DNA of 64,000 nt from Arsukibacterium perlucidum DSM 18276 (GCF_000382165.1 NZ_KB907701.1:62001-126000), one strand, 5' to 3'. Shown: positions 17,608 through 26,685, counted from the stretch's first letter. Notes: a model not told the origin generated them from the sequence alone. Program-made: numbers and translations.

Positions 17608-18941
17608 TGTACGATCCTTATGTCGATTCTGAATTAACAAATTGCCAGCCTGATATTGCCAGCTACTGGCAGGCGGTCACATCTGAACAAACCTATTACC
17701 CGCAGCTTGGTCAGGATCTAAACTGCGACACATTGGTAATTGGCGCGGGTTACACTGGTTTAAATTGTGGCTATGAGCTGGCTAAAAGACAGCAGCGTGA
17801 TGTCATAGTGATTGATGCATTGCAACCAGGCTGGGGTTGTAGTGGCCGCAATGGCGGCTTCGTGCTCAGAGGAACCGGCAGGCTGGGGCTGAGTCAGTTA
17901 GCAGCAAAATTCGGTCTGGACACGGCCAGGCTGTTTCATCAGGAATATGGCGAGGCGATCGCCAGGGTTAATCATTTAATCAGTGAGGGTGACATCGATT
18001 GTCAGCCGCAGGCTGCAGGCTATTATAAACTGGCGCATAAAGCCAATATGGCAAAAGATTTGGCTAGCCAGGCCAGCTTATTGCAGCAGGAATTTGGCTA
18101 TCAGGTCCGGTATCTTAATAAGTCGCAAATTTCAGGGCAAGTGGTTAACCATCAGCAGGCCTTTGCTGCTCTGCATTTTCCGGATTGCTATGGTTTAAAC
18201 CCTCTGGCACTCGCCAAAGGCTATGCCCGGCTTGCGGTACAAGCAGGGGCGCAACTTTATGGTCAAACGCCTGCAAGCCTTATTCAGCGGGATGGTACCG
18301 GCTTTAAAGTGCATACGCCTCAGGCAATCATTACTGCGCGCAACCTTGTGCTGGCAAGTAATGCCTATACCGCTAAAGGTTTGTATCCTGCGCTTAATAG
18401 CAGTTGTCTGCCGGTATTAAGCAGTGTAATTGTTACCGAACCTTTGAATAGCGGCCAATTGCAGCAACTGAACTGGCAGCTGAACAGCATTATGATGGAT
18501 ACCCGAACGCTGAAATATTACTACCGGCTACTGCCGGATAATCGCATCTTATTTGGTGGCAGAGGGGCCATAACCGGCAAGGCTGCCGCCGATCCAGTTT
18601 ATGCCCGTCGTTTGCTGGCGGCGTTAAAACACTGTTTTGCCGGGCTGGAACAACTTAATTATCAATATCAATGGAGCGGCTGGGTTGGGGTGTCGTTTGA
18701 CGATTTACCCCGGATACATTCACCAGAGCCCAATCTGTTTTATGCTGCCGGATATTGTGGTAGTGGTTTGTCTTACAGTGCATTAGCCGGTAAGCGGTTA
18801 GCGCAACTTGTTGCCGGCGAGGCGTTGCCTGCCTTACCTATTTACCAAACTGGCTTACCGGTCTTTCCGATGACAGCGTTTCGCCGGCAAGGTCAGCAGC
18901 TGTATTACCAGTGGGGACGTTTTAAAGATCATTTTTTGTAG
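17604..18941 (+). CDS. FAD-dependent amine/amino-acid oxidoreductase (DAO family, PuuB/OrdL-like)
   Basis: A 445-residue flavoprotein. The Rossmann FAD motif GAGYTGLNCGYELAKR sits near residue 47, followed by GWGCSGRNGGFVLRG, the DAO-family FAD loop typical of gamma-glutamylputrescine oxidase and related OrdL proteins. The C-terminal FAD block is FYAAGYCGSGLSYSALAGK. It lies second in a GNAT-oxidase-exporter run and overlaps the GNAT gene by 4 bp. No puuA, puuC or puuD neighbours exist, so a full putrescine pathway is not present here and the substrate is open. A terminator follows, so the LysE-type gene after it may have separate transcription. Confidence 0.88.
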   Translation: MMYDPYVDSELTNCQPDIASYWQAVTSEQTYYPQLGQDLNCDTLVIGAGYTGLNCGYELAKRQQRDVIVIDALQPGWGCSGRNGGFVLRGTGRLGLSQLAAKFGLDTARLFHQEYGEAIARVNHLISEGDIDCQPQAAGYYKLAHKANMAKDLASQASLLQQEFGYQVRYLNKSQISGQVVNHQQAFAALHFPDCYGLNPLALAKGYARLAVQAGAQLYGQTPASLIQRDGTGFKVHTPQAIITARNLVLASNAYTAKGLYPALNSSCLPVLSSVIVTEPLNSGQLQQLNWQLNSIMMDTRTLKYYYRLLPDNRILFGGRGAITGKAAADPVYARRLLAALKHCFAGLEQLNYQYQWSGWVGVSFDDLPRIHSPEPNLFYAAGYCGSGLSYSALAGKRLAQLVAGEALPALPIYQTGLPVFPMTAFRRQGQQLYYQWGRFKDHFL

Positions 18942-18966
18942 CGTTGGATGCTACTGGCGTTAACCC

Positions 18967-18997
18967 GGTGCCATTGCTTACAATGGCGCCTTTTTTT
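18967..18997 (+). terminator. Rho-independent terminator after the FAD oxidoreductase
   Basis: Stem GGTGCCATTG / CAATGGCGCC (10 bp with one G-T pair), loop CTTA, then seven T. It lies between the oxidase and the LysE-family gene, so the exporter may be expressed by read-through or from its own promoter. Confidence 0.9.
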
Positions 18998-19013
18998 ATA
19001 AGGCAAACTAACT

Positions 19014-19661
19014 ATGTCTTTCTGGCCTGAATTTCTGATTATTGCCTCGGTGCATTTGCTCGCTGTCGCCAGCCCGGGGCCCGATTTTGCTATCGTATTG
19101 CGGTACGCCGTCAGGTTTGGCCGGCGTGCTGCAGTATTTGCCAGTCTGGGTATTGGCCTGGCGATATTACTGCATGTGACCTATTCACTGGTGGGAATAG
19201 GCGTGTTAATCAAAACCACACCCTGGCTGTTTCAACTGCTAACCGTATTAGCCGCCTGTTATCTGCTGTATCTGGCACAAGGTGCTTTACGTGCCAAAGC
19301 TCCGCTTGCTGCTGAAGCGATTGCCCTGGAGCAACAAGCAAAGCCTGCCAGTATTAAAGCTTTCAGCGCTGGTTTTATCACCAATGGTTTAAACCCAAAA
19401 GCGACTTTGTTCTTTCTTTCGCTGTTCGCCGTCGTTATTTCTGCTGATACGCCGTTTAGCTACAAAGTTATTTATGGTTTGTATATGGCCGTGGCAACAG
19501 CAGCCTGGTTTTGTTTGTTATCTTTTGTGCTGACCAACAGCAAAGTCCGGGGCTTTTTACTCTTGAAGGGATATTGGTTTGACAGGCTCATGGGTGTGTT
19601 ACTACTGGCGCTGGCTGCTCAGCTGCTTTTAAGTAGCTTCGGTAATAACCCGGGCGGTTAA
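19014..19661 (+). CDS. LysE/RhtB-family amino-acid exporter
   Basis: Inner-membrane protein of 215 residues with about six hydrophobic segments. The family signature VASPGPDFAIVLRYAVRFGRRAA begins near residue 17 (given here in part: SPGPDFAIVL), and the ITNGLNPKATLFFLSLF block lies near residue 120. RhtB relatives export threonine, homoserine, leucine and similar amino acids. The ATG directly follows a terminator T-run by 17 bp, so its ribosome site is inside the terminator's tail region (AAGGC). Context with the oxidase suggests relief of excess amino acid or product, by inference only. Confidence 0.9.
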   Translation: MSFWPEFLIIASVHLLAVASPGPDFAIVLRYAVRFGRRAAVFASLGIGLAILLHVTYSLVGIGVLIKTTPWLFQLLTVLAACYLLYLAQGALRAKAPLAAEAIALEQQAKPASIKAFSAGFITNGLNPKATLFFLSLFAVVISADTPFSYKVIYGLYMAVATAAWFCLLSFVLTNSKVRGFLLLKGYWFDRLMGVLLLALAAQLLLSSFGNNPGG

Positions 19662-19676
19662 TTAAGCCCATATCCT

Positions 19677-19704
19677 TTGCCAGCAGGCGGAGGATCGGTA
19701 TAAT
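19677..19704 (+). promoter_or_regulatory. Sigma-70-type promoter for trhO
   Basis: A -35 box TTGCCA (19677-19682, 5 of 6 matches) and a perfect -10 TATAAT (19699-19704) are separated by 16 bp, about 57 bp upstream of the trhO ATG. Confidence 0.6.
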
Positions 19705-19760
19705 GCCGGCCGGTATTAATTTGCTCTGGATTTACGGTCCAGCGTTGCAAGAGGTGAACG

Positions 19761-20678
19761 ATGTACGTTGTTGCTGCTTTATATAAATTTGTCAATTTGC
19801 CTGATTATCAGGCCTTGCGCCAACCGTTGTATGACGTGATGGCTGAGAATGGTGTTAAAGGTACTTTGTTGCTGGCGAGCGAGGGCATAAACGGCACTAT
19901 TTGTGGTTTACGTGCAGGCATAGATGCTGTGAATAAGTGGTTTGCGGCCGATCCTCGCTTTGCCGAGCTCAGTTACAAAGAGTCTTTTGCTGATGAAGCG
20001 GCGTTTTACCGCACCAAAGTAAAACTAAAAAACGAAATTGTTACTATGGGAGTGGAAGGCATAAACCCGGCTCATATTGTTGGTACTTATGTCAAAGGTG
20101 AAGCCTGGAATCAGCTGATAAGCGATCCGGATACTCTGCTGATTGATACCCGCAACGACTATGAAGTAGCAATTGGCACTTTCAAAAACGCTGTCAATCC
20201 AAATACTACCACCTTCCGTGAGTTTCCGGACTGGGCTGCTGAAAATCTGGATAAAAACAAACATAAGAAAGTAGCGATGTTCTGTACCGGTGGCATTCGC
20301 TGTGAAAAATCTACTGCCTACTTAAAAGAGCAGGGGTTTGATGAGGTGTATCACCTTGATGGCGGTATTTTAAAATACCTGGAAGAAGTACCAGCTGAGC
20401 AAAGTTTGTGGCAGGGCGAGTGTTTTGTGTTTGATCAACGGGTTGCGGTTAAGCATGGCTTAGAGCAAGGCAGTTATGATCAATGCTATGCCTGCCGGAT
20501 GCCATTATCTGCAACAGAGATGGCTTCTGCAGATTACGTAAAAGGGTTGAGCTGTCCGCATTGTGTCAGTCAAACCACTGCCGAGCAAAAAGCTGCTTTT
20601 GCTGAGCGGCAAAAACAGGTTACGTTGGCCAAAGCCCGCGGTGAAAAGCATATTCGTGACGGAAAACTGGACAATTAG
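19761..20678 (+). CDS. trhO: tRNA uridine(34) hydroxylase (rhodanese family)
   Basis: Adds the 5-hydroxyl to wobble uridine 34 of several tRNAs in an oxygen-dependent reaction (TrhO/YceA). The 305 residues comprise an N-terminal acylphosphatase-like UPF0176 domain (about 1-90), then a rhodanese domain with the active-site loop [11 protein letters not shown], whose first Cys is residue 175, and a C-terminal cysteine pair set ([15 protein letters not shown]) typical of the family and likely metal-binding. It is shorter than E. coli YceA (about 350) mainly at the termini, but the core is complete. It is preceded by a promoter and convergent with the TPR-like gene. Confidence 0.94.
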   Translation: MYVVAALYKFVNLPDYQALRQPLYDVMAENGVKGTLLLASEGINGTICGLRAGIDAVNKWFAADPRFAELSYKESFADEAAFYRTKVKLKNEIVTMGVEGINPAHIVGTYVKGEAWNQLISDPDTLLIDTRNDYEVAIGTFKNAVNPNTTTFREFPDWAAENLDKNKHKKVAMFCTGGIRCEKSTAYLKEQGFDEVYHLDGGILKYLEEVPAEQSLWQGECFVFDQRVAVKHGLEQGSYDQCYACRMPLSATEMASADYVKGLSCPHCVSQTTAEQKAAFAERQKQVTLAKARGEKHIRDGKLDN

Positions 20679-20709
20679 ACACTGACAACCAGCAATTGGT
20701 TATATCTGG

Positions 20710-21687
20710 TTAGCGGGATGTAGCCAATTGCAGTCTAACCTGGTCTTTCAAATTCATAAAATCTTCATCTGCGCTGGTGGTATTAGCAATATCGTCAAAC
20801 AGTAACTCAGCCCGGGCTTCACTACCGGCCAGCAAAAACAGTTGTACCAGCCGTAATTTAGCCCAGTTTAGCCGGACCTGATCGGTATCATTATAGTAAT
20901 TAATGTATTCAGACAATGCAGTAATTCCCTCTAACACATTATTATTGGTTAGAACTGCCAGCCGACCAGCCTGATACAGGGCACTGTAACGTTGGCTGGG
21001 TTTGACGCTGAACTCAGCCGTTTTGCTGTATAGTTGTTGGGCGACCAGATAAGCATCCTGCCGTGCCAGAATGCTGGCTTTACTGGCTAATAAATCAGGT
21101 TGATCCGGCATTGTTTTTAAATGCTTATCTATTAGCGCAACAGCTTCACTGAGTCGTTCTTCCAGAATTAGCATTTGGATCCGGGCCAACGCGCCTTGCA
21201 GCTGATCCAGAGCTGTCAGTAGTGTGGCTTGCTCCGCAGCCAATTGTTTACTGCCGCCTGCTGCGGGCGGAGCGGATTGGTAAAAACTGACCAGCGCTTG
21301 TTGAGCCGGATAATTATGTGGATCAACTGTTACTGCCCGCATGATTAATTGCAGGCCATCGCTGGTGCGTTGGCGGGCATTAAAAATATTGCCGTCAGAG
21401 GCCAGGACGATTTTGTTTATGCCCGCCAGGTACAGCAACTCGCTGTGCTGTGGGTACTCGATGATTAGCTGATTTAACAGGGTGTTAGCTTCTTCGCGCT
21501 GGCGCAAATTAAACATGGCTTGTACATAAATCGCTATTAAATCAGGATTTTTTTTCAAGTTCGGCTGTTGATCAATTTCAGTGATAATTTTCCGGTACTG
21601 GGCTTGCTCTAACCAGCTGTTGGCCTGTTCAGGTTCAATGGCTATAGCAGTAAAACTAAACAATAACCCTATAAACGCTATTTTCAT
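20710..21687 (-). CDS. Exported TPR-like protein of unknown function
   Basis: A 325-residue protein with an N-terminal signal peptide (MKIAFIGLLFSFTAIA, cleavage probably near residue 17). The remainder is almost wholly helical with repeated 34-residue-like A-L-A patterns (YRKIITEIDQQP, LLNQLIIEYPQHSELLYLAG, AVTVDPHNYPAQQALVSFY), which is TPR architecture of about five or six repeats. Such periplasmic TPR proteins serve as scaffolds; no enzymatic motif is visible. It is convergent with trhO. It lies downstream of yfaE on the same strand after a 66-bp gap, so it could be read through from the nrd operon. Specific function not recognised. Confidence 0.8.
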   Translation of the reverse strand: MKIAFIGLLFSFTAIAIEPEQANSWLEQAQYRKIITEIDQQPNLKKNPDLIAIYVQAMFNLRQREEANTLLNQLIIEYPQHSELLYLAGINKIVLASDGNIFNARQRTSDGLQLIMRAVTVDPHNYPAQQALVSFYQSAPPAAGGSKQLAAEQATLLTALDQLQGALARIQMLILEERLSEAVALIDKHLKTMPDQPDLLASKASILARQDAYLVAQQLYSKTAEFSVKPSQRYSALYQAGRLAVLTNNNVLEGITALSEYINYYNDTDQVRLNWAKLRLVQLFLLAGSEARAELLFDDIANTTSADEDFMNLKDQVRLQLATSR

Positions 21688-21753
21688 TGAAACCAGCCTT
21701 ATTGCAAAATTACCAGATCAGTGTGCGATATAACGGTAGAAAATACCAGAGGC

Positions 21754-22008
21754 TCAGGGAATTTCAATTTCAATATCCGTAACAGGAATGCTACAACAGG
21801 GTAAAAACTCTCCCTGACGAACAAAAGCCAGAGGTTCATGCAAATACTGCACGGAACCACTTATCAATTTGCAGCGACACGCACCGCAATAGCCTTCGCG
21901 GCACTGATAACTAATATCTTGTTGTTGCTGTTCGAGGCTTTGTAAAATAGTAGGTTGGCTGCCATCAAAGTTAATAGCAGCTTGCCCTGTAACAATTATC
22001 TGTGGCAT
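21754..22008 (-). CDS. yfaE: 2Fe-2S ferredoxin for RNR cofactor maintenance (YfaE)
   Basis: An 84-residue plant-type ferredoxin. The cluster ligands are visible as CREGYCGACRCKL plus a late CC near residue 75, the C-x4-C-x2-C...C pattern. YfaE reduces the diferric centre of NrdB to regenerate the tyrosyl radical. It begins 6 bp after the nrdB stop, third in the nrdA-nrdB-yfaE operon, as in E. coli, and this context decides it over other small ferredoxins. Confidence 0.93.
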   Translation of the reverse strand: MPQIIVTGQAAINFDGSQPTILQSLEQQQQDISYQCREGYCGACRCKLISGSVQYLHEPLAFVRQGEFLPCCSIPVTDIEIEIP

Positions 22009-22014
22009 TACAGA

Positions 22015-23145
22015 TTAGAGATCGAAATCGCCAAACTCAGCACCATCAACTTCGTTATCTATCTGGCCAACCAGATACGAGCTGATTTCAGACTCCTGCG
22101 GCGCTACCTGCACATTGTCAGACACCAGCCAGGCGTTAATCCAGGGGATAGGGTTCTGAGTAGTGCTGAAACGGGCTTTTAAGCCGACGGCTTGCATCCG
22201 GCTATTGGTGATGTATTCAACATACTGACATAAGATATCTTTATTCAGGCCAATCATCGAACCGTCTTTAAACAGATACTGAGCCCAGTCTTTTTCCTGC
22301 TCTGCAGCCTTCAGGAAAATAGCGTAGGCTTGCTCTTCGCATTCTTTGGCTATTTCAGCCAGTTCCGGGTCATCTTCGCCAGCCGCCATAATATTTAGAA
22401 TATGCTGGGTACCGGTAAGATGCAGTGCTTCATCTCGGGCAATCAGCTTAATAATTTTAGCGTTGCCTTCCATCAGTTCTCGTTCAGCAAAAGCAAAACT
22501 ACAGGCGAAACTAACGTAAAACCGAATGGCTTCCAGCACATTGACTGACAGCATGCACAGGTATAAACGTTTTTTCAGCTCGCGCAGGGTAATACTTTGT
22601 GTCTGGTCATTGATCTGATGATCGCCTTCACCACAGCGCTGATACAGGTTAATGCCGTCAATCAGGCTATCGTAGTAACGGGTAACATCATCGGCGCGCT
22701 CCAGAATCTTTTCATTTAGCATAATGTCGTCAAACACTTTATGCGGCTCGGAGGTTATATTGCGGACAATATGGGTGTAACTACGGCTATGGATAGTTTC
22801 GCTGAATGCCCAGGTTTCAATCCAGGTTTCCAATTCAGGAATCGAGACTATTGGCAAAAATGCCACGTTGGGCGAGCGGCCCTGCACCGAGTCAAGCAAG
22901 GTCTGATATTTCAGATTGCTAAGAAAAATATGTTTTTCATGATCTGGCAGATTCTGGAAATCTATCCGATCTTTACTAACGTCAATTTCTTCAGGCCGCC
23001 AGAAGAAGCTCAGTTGTTTTTCAATCAGCTTTTCAAAAATAGGGTACTTTTGCTGATCATAACGTGACACATTGACAGCATTACCAAAGAACATCGGCTC
23101 TTTCAGTTGATTGTTAATTTCGCGATTAAAAGTGGTATACGCCAT
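22015..23145 (-). CDS. nrdB: Ribonucleoside-diphosphate reductase class Ia, beta subunit
   Basis: The 376-residue radical-bearing subunit. It forms the diferric-tyrosyl cofactor and passes the radical to NrdA. The helix with [19 protein letters not shown] holds the iron ligands Glu/His and the radical Tyr in the HSRSYTHI context, and [19 protein letters not shown] holds the second ligand set (E, H). The C-terminal tail [12 protein letters not shown] is the part that docks to NrdA and is intact. It lies 72 bp after nrdA and 6 bp before yfaE. Confidence 0.97.
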   Translation of the reverse strand: MAYTTFNREINNQLKEPMFFGNAVNVSRYDQQKYPIFEKLIEKQLSFFWRPEEIDVSKDRIDFQNLPDHEKHIFLSNLKYQTLLDSVQGRSPNVAFLPIVSIPELETWIETWAFSETIHSRSYTHIVRNITSEPHKVFDDIMLNEKILERADDVTRYYDSLIDGINLYQRCGEGDHQINDQTQSITLRELKKRLYLCMLSVNVLEAIRFYVSFACSFAFAERELMEGNAKIIKLIARDEALHLTGTQHILNIMAAGEDDPELAEIAKECEEQAYAIFLKAAEQEKDWAQYLFKDGSMIGLNKDILCQYVEYITNSRMQAVGLKARFSTTQNPIPWINAWLVSDNVQVAPQESEISSYLVGQIDNEVDGAEFGDFDL

Positions 23146-23182
23146 TGCTGTAAATATCCTGATTAAAAACCTGTCGTTACTA

Positions 23183-23202
23183 CGCTCCGTTGTAGCGGAG
23201 CG
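23183..23202 (-). other. Intercistronic hairpin between nrdA and nrdB
   Basis: CGCTCCG / CGGAGCG, a 7-bp perfect stem with a 6-nt loop, lies 16-35 bp past the nrdA stop on the minus strand with no T-run after it. Such hairpins often set mRNA stability or partial termination and so the NrdA:NrdB ratio; the role here is inferred. Confidence 0.5.
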
Positions 23203-23217
23203 ATGACTTTTTCCGTG

Positions 23218-25503
23218 TTAAATTTTGCAGGCCCCGCCGGCACAGCCGTCGTCTTCCTGCTCAGGTTTAATATCTTCCTGCATATCTGCTGCACCATCAC
23301 GGGTGTTATGGTAGTACATGGTTTTTACCCCCAGCTTATATGCGGTAAGCAGGTCTTTTAATAACAGCTTCATCGGTACCCGGCCACCATCGAATTTATT
23401 CGGATCATAATTGGTATTGGCCGAAATGGTCTGGTCGACAAACTTCTGCATAATCGCCACCAGGCTCAGGTAGCCATCATTTGACGGGATATCCCACAGC
23501 AGTTCGTACTGGTGCTTTAAGCGCTCATATTCAGGCACCACTTGCTTTAAAATCCCGTCTTTACTGGCTTTAACACTGATATGACCGCGCGGCGGTTCAA
23601 TGCCGTTGGTTGCATTAGATATTTGCGACGAGGTTTCTGATGGCATCAGCGCAGATAACGTCGAGTTACGCAGGCCAAATTGCAGAATATCTTTGCGCAA
23701 TTGCTCCCAGTTTAACTGCAGCGGCTCGGCACACACTTTGTCTAAATCTTTTTTGTAGCTGTCGATAGGTAAGATACCTTCGGCATAGGTGGTTTCATTA
23801 AATTTAGGGCAGGGGCCTTGCTCCTGCGCCAGCTTGTTGGACGCTTTTAACAGATAATACTGAATCGCCTCAAAAGTGCGGTGGGTTAAACCGTTAGCCG
23901 AGCCGTCCGAATATTTAACACCGTTTTTCGCCAGATAATACGCGTAGTTAATTACCCCAACACCCAGAGTGCGACGGCTGATTGACGCATGGTAAGCTGC
24001 CGGAATAGGGTAATCCTGATAATCCAGCAGGCTGTCCAGCGATCGCACTGCCAGCTCGGCTAACTCTTCCAGTTCATTCAGTTCGGTTATCGCGCCTAAG
24101 TTAAAGGCCGATAAGGTACAGAGCGCAATTTCACCGTTCGGATCGTTAACATGCTCCAGTGGCTTAGTTGGCAGGGCAATTTCCAGACACAGATTACTTT
24201 GCCTAACCGGTGCCAGTTTCGGATTAAACGGGCTATGAGTATTACAGTGGTCAACGTTCTGCAGATAAATACGGCCGGTACTGGCCCGTTCCTGCATAAA
24301 CAGGGTAAACAGTTCTAACGCTTTAATGCGCTTTTTACGGATGCTGCTGTCTGCTTCATATTTTACATACAACTTATCAAACTGTTCCTGATCCTGGAAA
24401 AACGCATCATATAAGCCTGGTACATCTGATGGACTAAACAGGGTAATGTAGTCATCCTTAATTAACCGGGTATACATCAGCCGGTTAAACTGCACACCAT
24501 AATCTAAATGGCGTACCCGGTTCTCTTCCACACCGCGGTTGTTTTTCAGTACCAGCAGTGACTCAACCTCTAAATGCCACAATGGGAAGAACAAGGTTGC
24601 CGCACCACCGCGCACGCCGCCTTGTGAGCAGCTTTTAACGGCCGTCTGAAAATGTTTATAGAAAGGAATACAACCGGTATGGAAGGCTTCGCCATTGCGG
24701 ATCGGGCTACCCAGGGCGCGAATGCGACCCGCATTAATCCCAATACCGGCACGCTGCGACACATACTTAACAATGGCGCTGGACGTGGCATTGATCGAAT
24801 CCAGGCTGTCGCCACATTCAATTAATACGCAGGAACTAAACTGACGGGTAGGGGTGCGAACGCCTGACATAATAGGTGTCGGCAGTGATAATTTGAACAT
24901 CGATGTCGCATCGTAAAAACGGCGGACAAAGTCTAATCGGGTGCTTTTCGGATAATTAGCAAACAGACAGGCCGCCACCAGAATATATAAAAACTGGGCG
25001 CTTTCGTAAATTTCACCGCTTACCCGGTTTTGCACCAGATACTTACCTTCCAGCTGCTTAACGGCAGCATAACTAAAGTTCAAATCACGACCATGATCGA
25101 TAAAACCATTTATGGTTTCCAACTCTTCCCGGCTATAGTCGGCAAGAATATGTTGATCGTAACGCCTGGCTTCCACCATTTTGACCAGATGATCATATAA
25201 ATGTGGTGGCTCAAACTGGCCATAAGCTTTTTTACGCAAGTGAAATACAGCTAGCCTGGCAGCCAGGTACTGATAATCGGGGCTGTCTTTTGAAATCAGG
25301 TCGGCAGCGGCTTTAATGATAGTTTCGTGAATATCAGCCGACTTAATCCCATCGTAAAACTGAATATGAGACTTAAGTTCAACCTGAGATACTGACACAT
25401 TATGCAGGCCTTCGGCGGCCCAGGTAATGACCCGGTGAATTTTATCTAAATCGAGAGGTTCACGGCGTCCGTCACGTTTGGTGACAAAGAGATTTTGCGT
25501 CAT
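23218..25503 (-). CDS. nrdA: Ribonucleoside-diphosphate reductase class Ia, alpha subunit
   Basis: Reduces NDPs to dNDPs. From the ATG at 25503 the protein has 761 residues, the same as E. coli NrdA, and begins MTQNLFVTKRDGRREPLDL in register with it; a TTG seven codons upstream is the alternative. An N-terminal ATP-cone (about 5-95) gives dATP feedback control. The active-site set is complete: SSCVLIECGDS (redox Cys), RQSNLCLEIALPT (Asn, thiyl Cys and Glu), GEIALCTLSAFN (second redox Cys), and the C-terminal shuttle CAGGACKI. It is the first gene of nrdA-nrdB-yfaE, behind paired NrdR-like boxes. Confidence 0.97.
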   Translation of the reverse strand: MTQNLFVTKRDGRREPLDLDKIHRVITWAAEGLHNVSVSQVELKSHIQFYDGIKSADIHETIIKAAADLISKDSPDYQYLAARLAVFHLRKKAYGQFEPPHLYDHLVKMVEARRYDQHILADYSREELETINGFIDHGRDLNFSYAAVKQLEGKYLVQNRVSGEIYESAQFLYILVAACLFANYPKSTRLDFVRRFYDATSMFKLSLPTPIMSGVRTPTRQFSSCVLIECGDSLDSINATSSAIVKYVSQRAGIGINAGRIRALGSPIRNGEAFHTGCIPFYKHFQTAVKSCSQGGVRGGAATLFFPLWHLEVESLLVLKNNRGVEENRVRHLDYGVQFNRLMYTRLIKDDYITLFSPSDVPGLYDAFFQDQEQFDKLYVKYEADSSIRKKRIKALELFTLFMQERASTGRIYLQNVDHCNTHSPFNPKLAPVRQSNLCLEIALPTKPLEHVNDPNGEIALCTLSAFNLGAITELNELEELAELAVRSLDSLLDYQDYPIPAAYHASISRRTLGVGVINYAYYLAKNGVKYSDGSANGLTHRTFEAIQYYLLKASNKLAQEQGPCPKFNETTYAEGILPIDSYKKDLDKVCAEPLQLNWEQLRKDILQFGLRNSTLSALMPSETSSQISNATNGIEPPRGHISVKASKDGILKQVVPEYERLKHQYELLWDIPSNDGYLSLVAIMQKFVDQTISANTNYDPNKFDGGRVPMKLLLKDLLTAYKLGVKTMYYHNTRDGAADMQEDIKPEQEDDGCAGGACKI

Positions 25504-25590
25504 CGCTGAAGAGTTCCGTTTCAATAGTTATTATTAACTGACAGCCCGTTAGCGCACGGCCCATTACACGCACCTGCTTGCTGGCGTTTT

Positions 25591-25606
25591 GCACAACATA
25601 TAGGTG
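25591..25606. promoter_or_regulatory. NrdR-box-like site 1 (proximal)
   Basis: GCACAACATATAGGTG matches the known NrdR box acaCwAtATaTwGtgt in nearly all of its central ten positions. Its centre is 95 bp upstream of the nrdA ATG, and it overlaps a possible minus-strand -10. NrdR with ATP/dATP represses RNR operons through box pairs. Confidence 0.65.
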
Positions 25607-25621
25607 TAAATTAAAAACTGA

Positions 25622-25637
25622 TCACAAGATAGTGTGG
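25622..25637. promoter_or_regulatory. NrdR-box-like site 2 (distal)
   Basis: TCACAAGATAGTGTGG matches 12 of 16 NrdR consensus positions. Its centre is 31 bp from site 1, the three-turn spacing typical of NrdR box pairs. The spacing raises confidence in both sites. Confidence 0.65.
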
Positions 25638-25693
25638 ATTGGATGCTTTTGCAAGGGCGCAATTTGCTGGAAAAAAAACCGCATTTGTGGTCT

Positions 25694-25709
25694 GTTAGTA
25701 GCTACTAAC
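25694..25709. promoter_or_regulatory. Perfect 16-bp palindrome GTTAGTAGCTACTAAC
   Basis: A perfect dyad about 190 bp upstream of nrdA, followed 2 bp later by another GTTAG half. It resembles an operator more than a terminator (no GC-rich stem, no T-run). The regulator is unknown. Confidence 0.45.
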
Positions 25710-25860
25710 CTGTTAGCGCCTGTCACAGAAATAGCATAAATGAAGCAAGCTTTTTCTTGGTTATAAAATTATTTGTTCTAAGCAGCTGCTTTTAAGCGCA
25801 ACTGGCTATTTGACAAGCGTCAGTGGAGCCACCAACGCTATTTATCAGCTTAGCCAGGTT

Positions 25861-26571
25861 TTATTCTGGTTTACGCGCCACCACAAAATAGTTGACGTCT
25901 AAACCAGGTCCGGTTTTAAAACTGTTATTCAATGGGTTAAAGTGCAGGCCAGTCGCATCAACCAGTTCCAGGCCCGCCTGCTCGATATCACGCATTAATT
26001 GCGACGGGCGGATAAACTTGCTGAACTGATGCGTGCCTCTGGGCACCAGCCTTAGTATATATTCAGCACCTACTATCGCCATGGCATACGCTTTAACCGT
26101 TTTATTAATGGTAGAGAAAAACAGTAAGCCACCGGGTTTGGCTAAATCGGTACACGCCTGTATCACAGACGCAGGTTCCGGCACATGCTCCAGCATTTCC
26201 ATACAGGTAACAATATCAAATGCTGCCGCCTGACTGGCAGCAAAAGCCTCGGCGGTACTTTGTAGATAACTGATGCTAACCCCAGTTTCAAGTGCGTGTA
26301 ATCTGGCAACAGCCAGGGCATCGTCAGCCATATCAATACCCGTCACTTGCGCGCCGCTGCGCGCCAGGCTTTCGGCCAGAATACCACCGCCACAACCTAC
26401 ATCGACTATGGCTTTGCCAAATACACCGCCAGCGATATCGCTGATATAGCCTAACCGTGTTGGGTTTAACAGGTGCAATGGTTTGAATTCGCCACTTTCG
26501 TCCCACCAGCGCGAGGCAATATCATTAAATTTTGCAATTTCAGCTGGATCAACATTTGTATTTTGTGTCAT
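25861..26571 (-). CDS. ubiG: Bifunctional ubiquinone O-methyltransferase
   Basis: Performs both O-methylations of ubiquinone synthesis using SAM. From the ATG at 26571 the protein has 236 residues and aligns with E. coli UbiG from [17 protein letters not shown] onward; AAGG lies upstream. Longer in-frame starts (to 26670) add residues without homology. The SAM motif I is [16 protein letters not shown] and motif post-II is [13 protein letters not shown]. The membrane-association region [20 protein letters not shown] is conserved. It is divergent from gyrA, as in enterics. Confidence 0.96.
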   Translation of the reverse strand: MTQNTNVDPAEIAKFNDIASRWWDESGEFKPLHLLNPTRLGYISDIAGGVFGKAIVDVGCGGGILAESLARSGAQVTGIDMADDALAVARLHALETGVSISYLQSTAEAFAASQAAAFDIVTCMEMLEHVPEPASVIQACTDLAKPGGLLFFSTINKTVKAYAMAIVGAEYILRLVPRGTHQFSKFIRPSQLMRDIEQAGLELVDATGLHFNPLNNSFKTGPGLDVNYFVVARKPE

Positions 26572-26656
26572 GGTTCTGGCCTTAAAAATTTTTGCCATTA
26601 TAAAGCCTTGATCTGTTTCAGCAAATAGCAGACAGTTTTTGGCATGCATAACAGGC

Positions 26657-26685
26657 ATGGCAACTGCCATTTTATGTGGTAGAAT
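26657..26685 (+). promoter_or_regulatory. Possible gyrA promoter with small dyad
   Basis: A -10-like TAGAAT (26680-26685) lies 73 bp upstream of the gyrA ATG. Just before it, ATGGCAACTGCCAT (26657-26670) is a 6+6 bp inverted repeat covering the -35 area. The -35 match is poor, so confidence is low. Confidence 0.3.

Larger units (their letters stand above)
25504..25860. other. 357-bp nrdA upstream / ubiG downstream intergenic region
   Basis: No credible gene is present. The nrdA-proximal third holds two NrdR-like boxes and probable promoter elements. A perfect 16-bp palindrome lies at 25694-25709. The rest, up to the ubiG stop, is AT-rich with no clear terminator. Confidence 0.7.
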
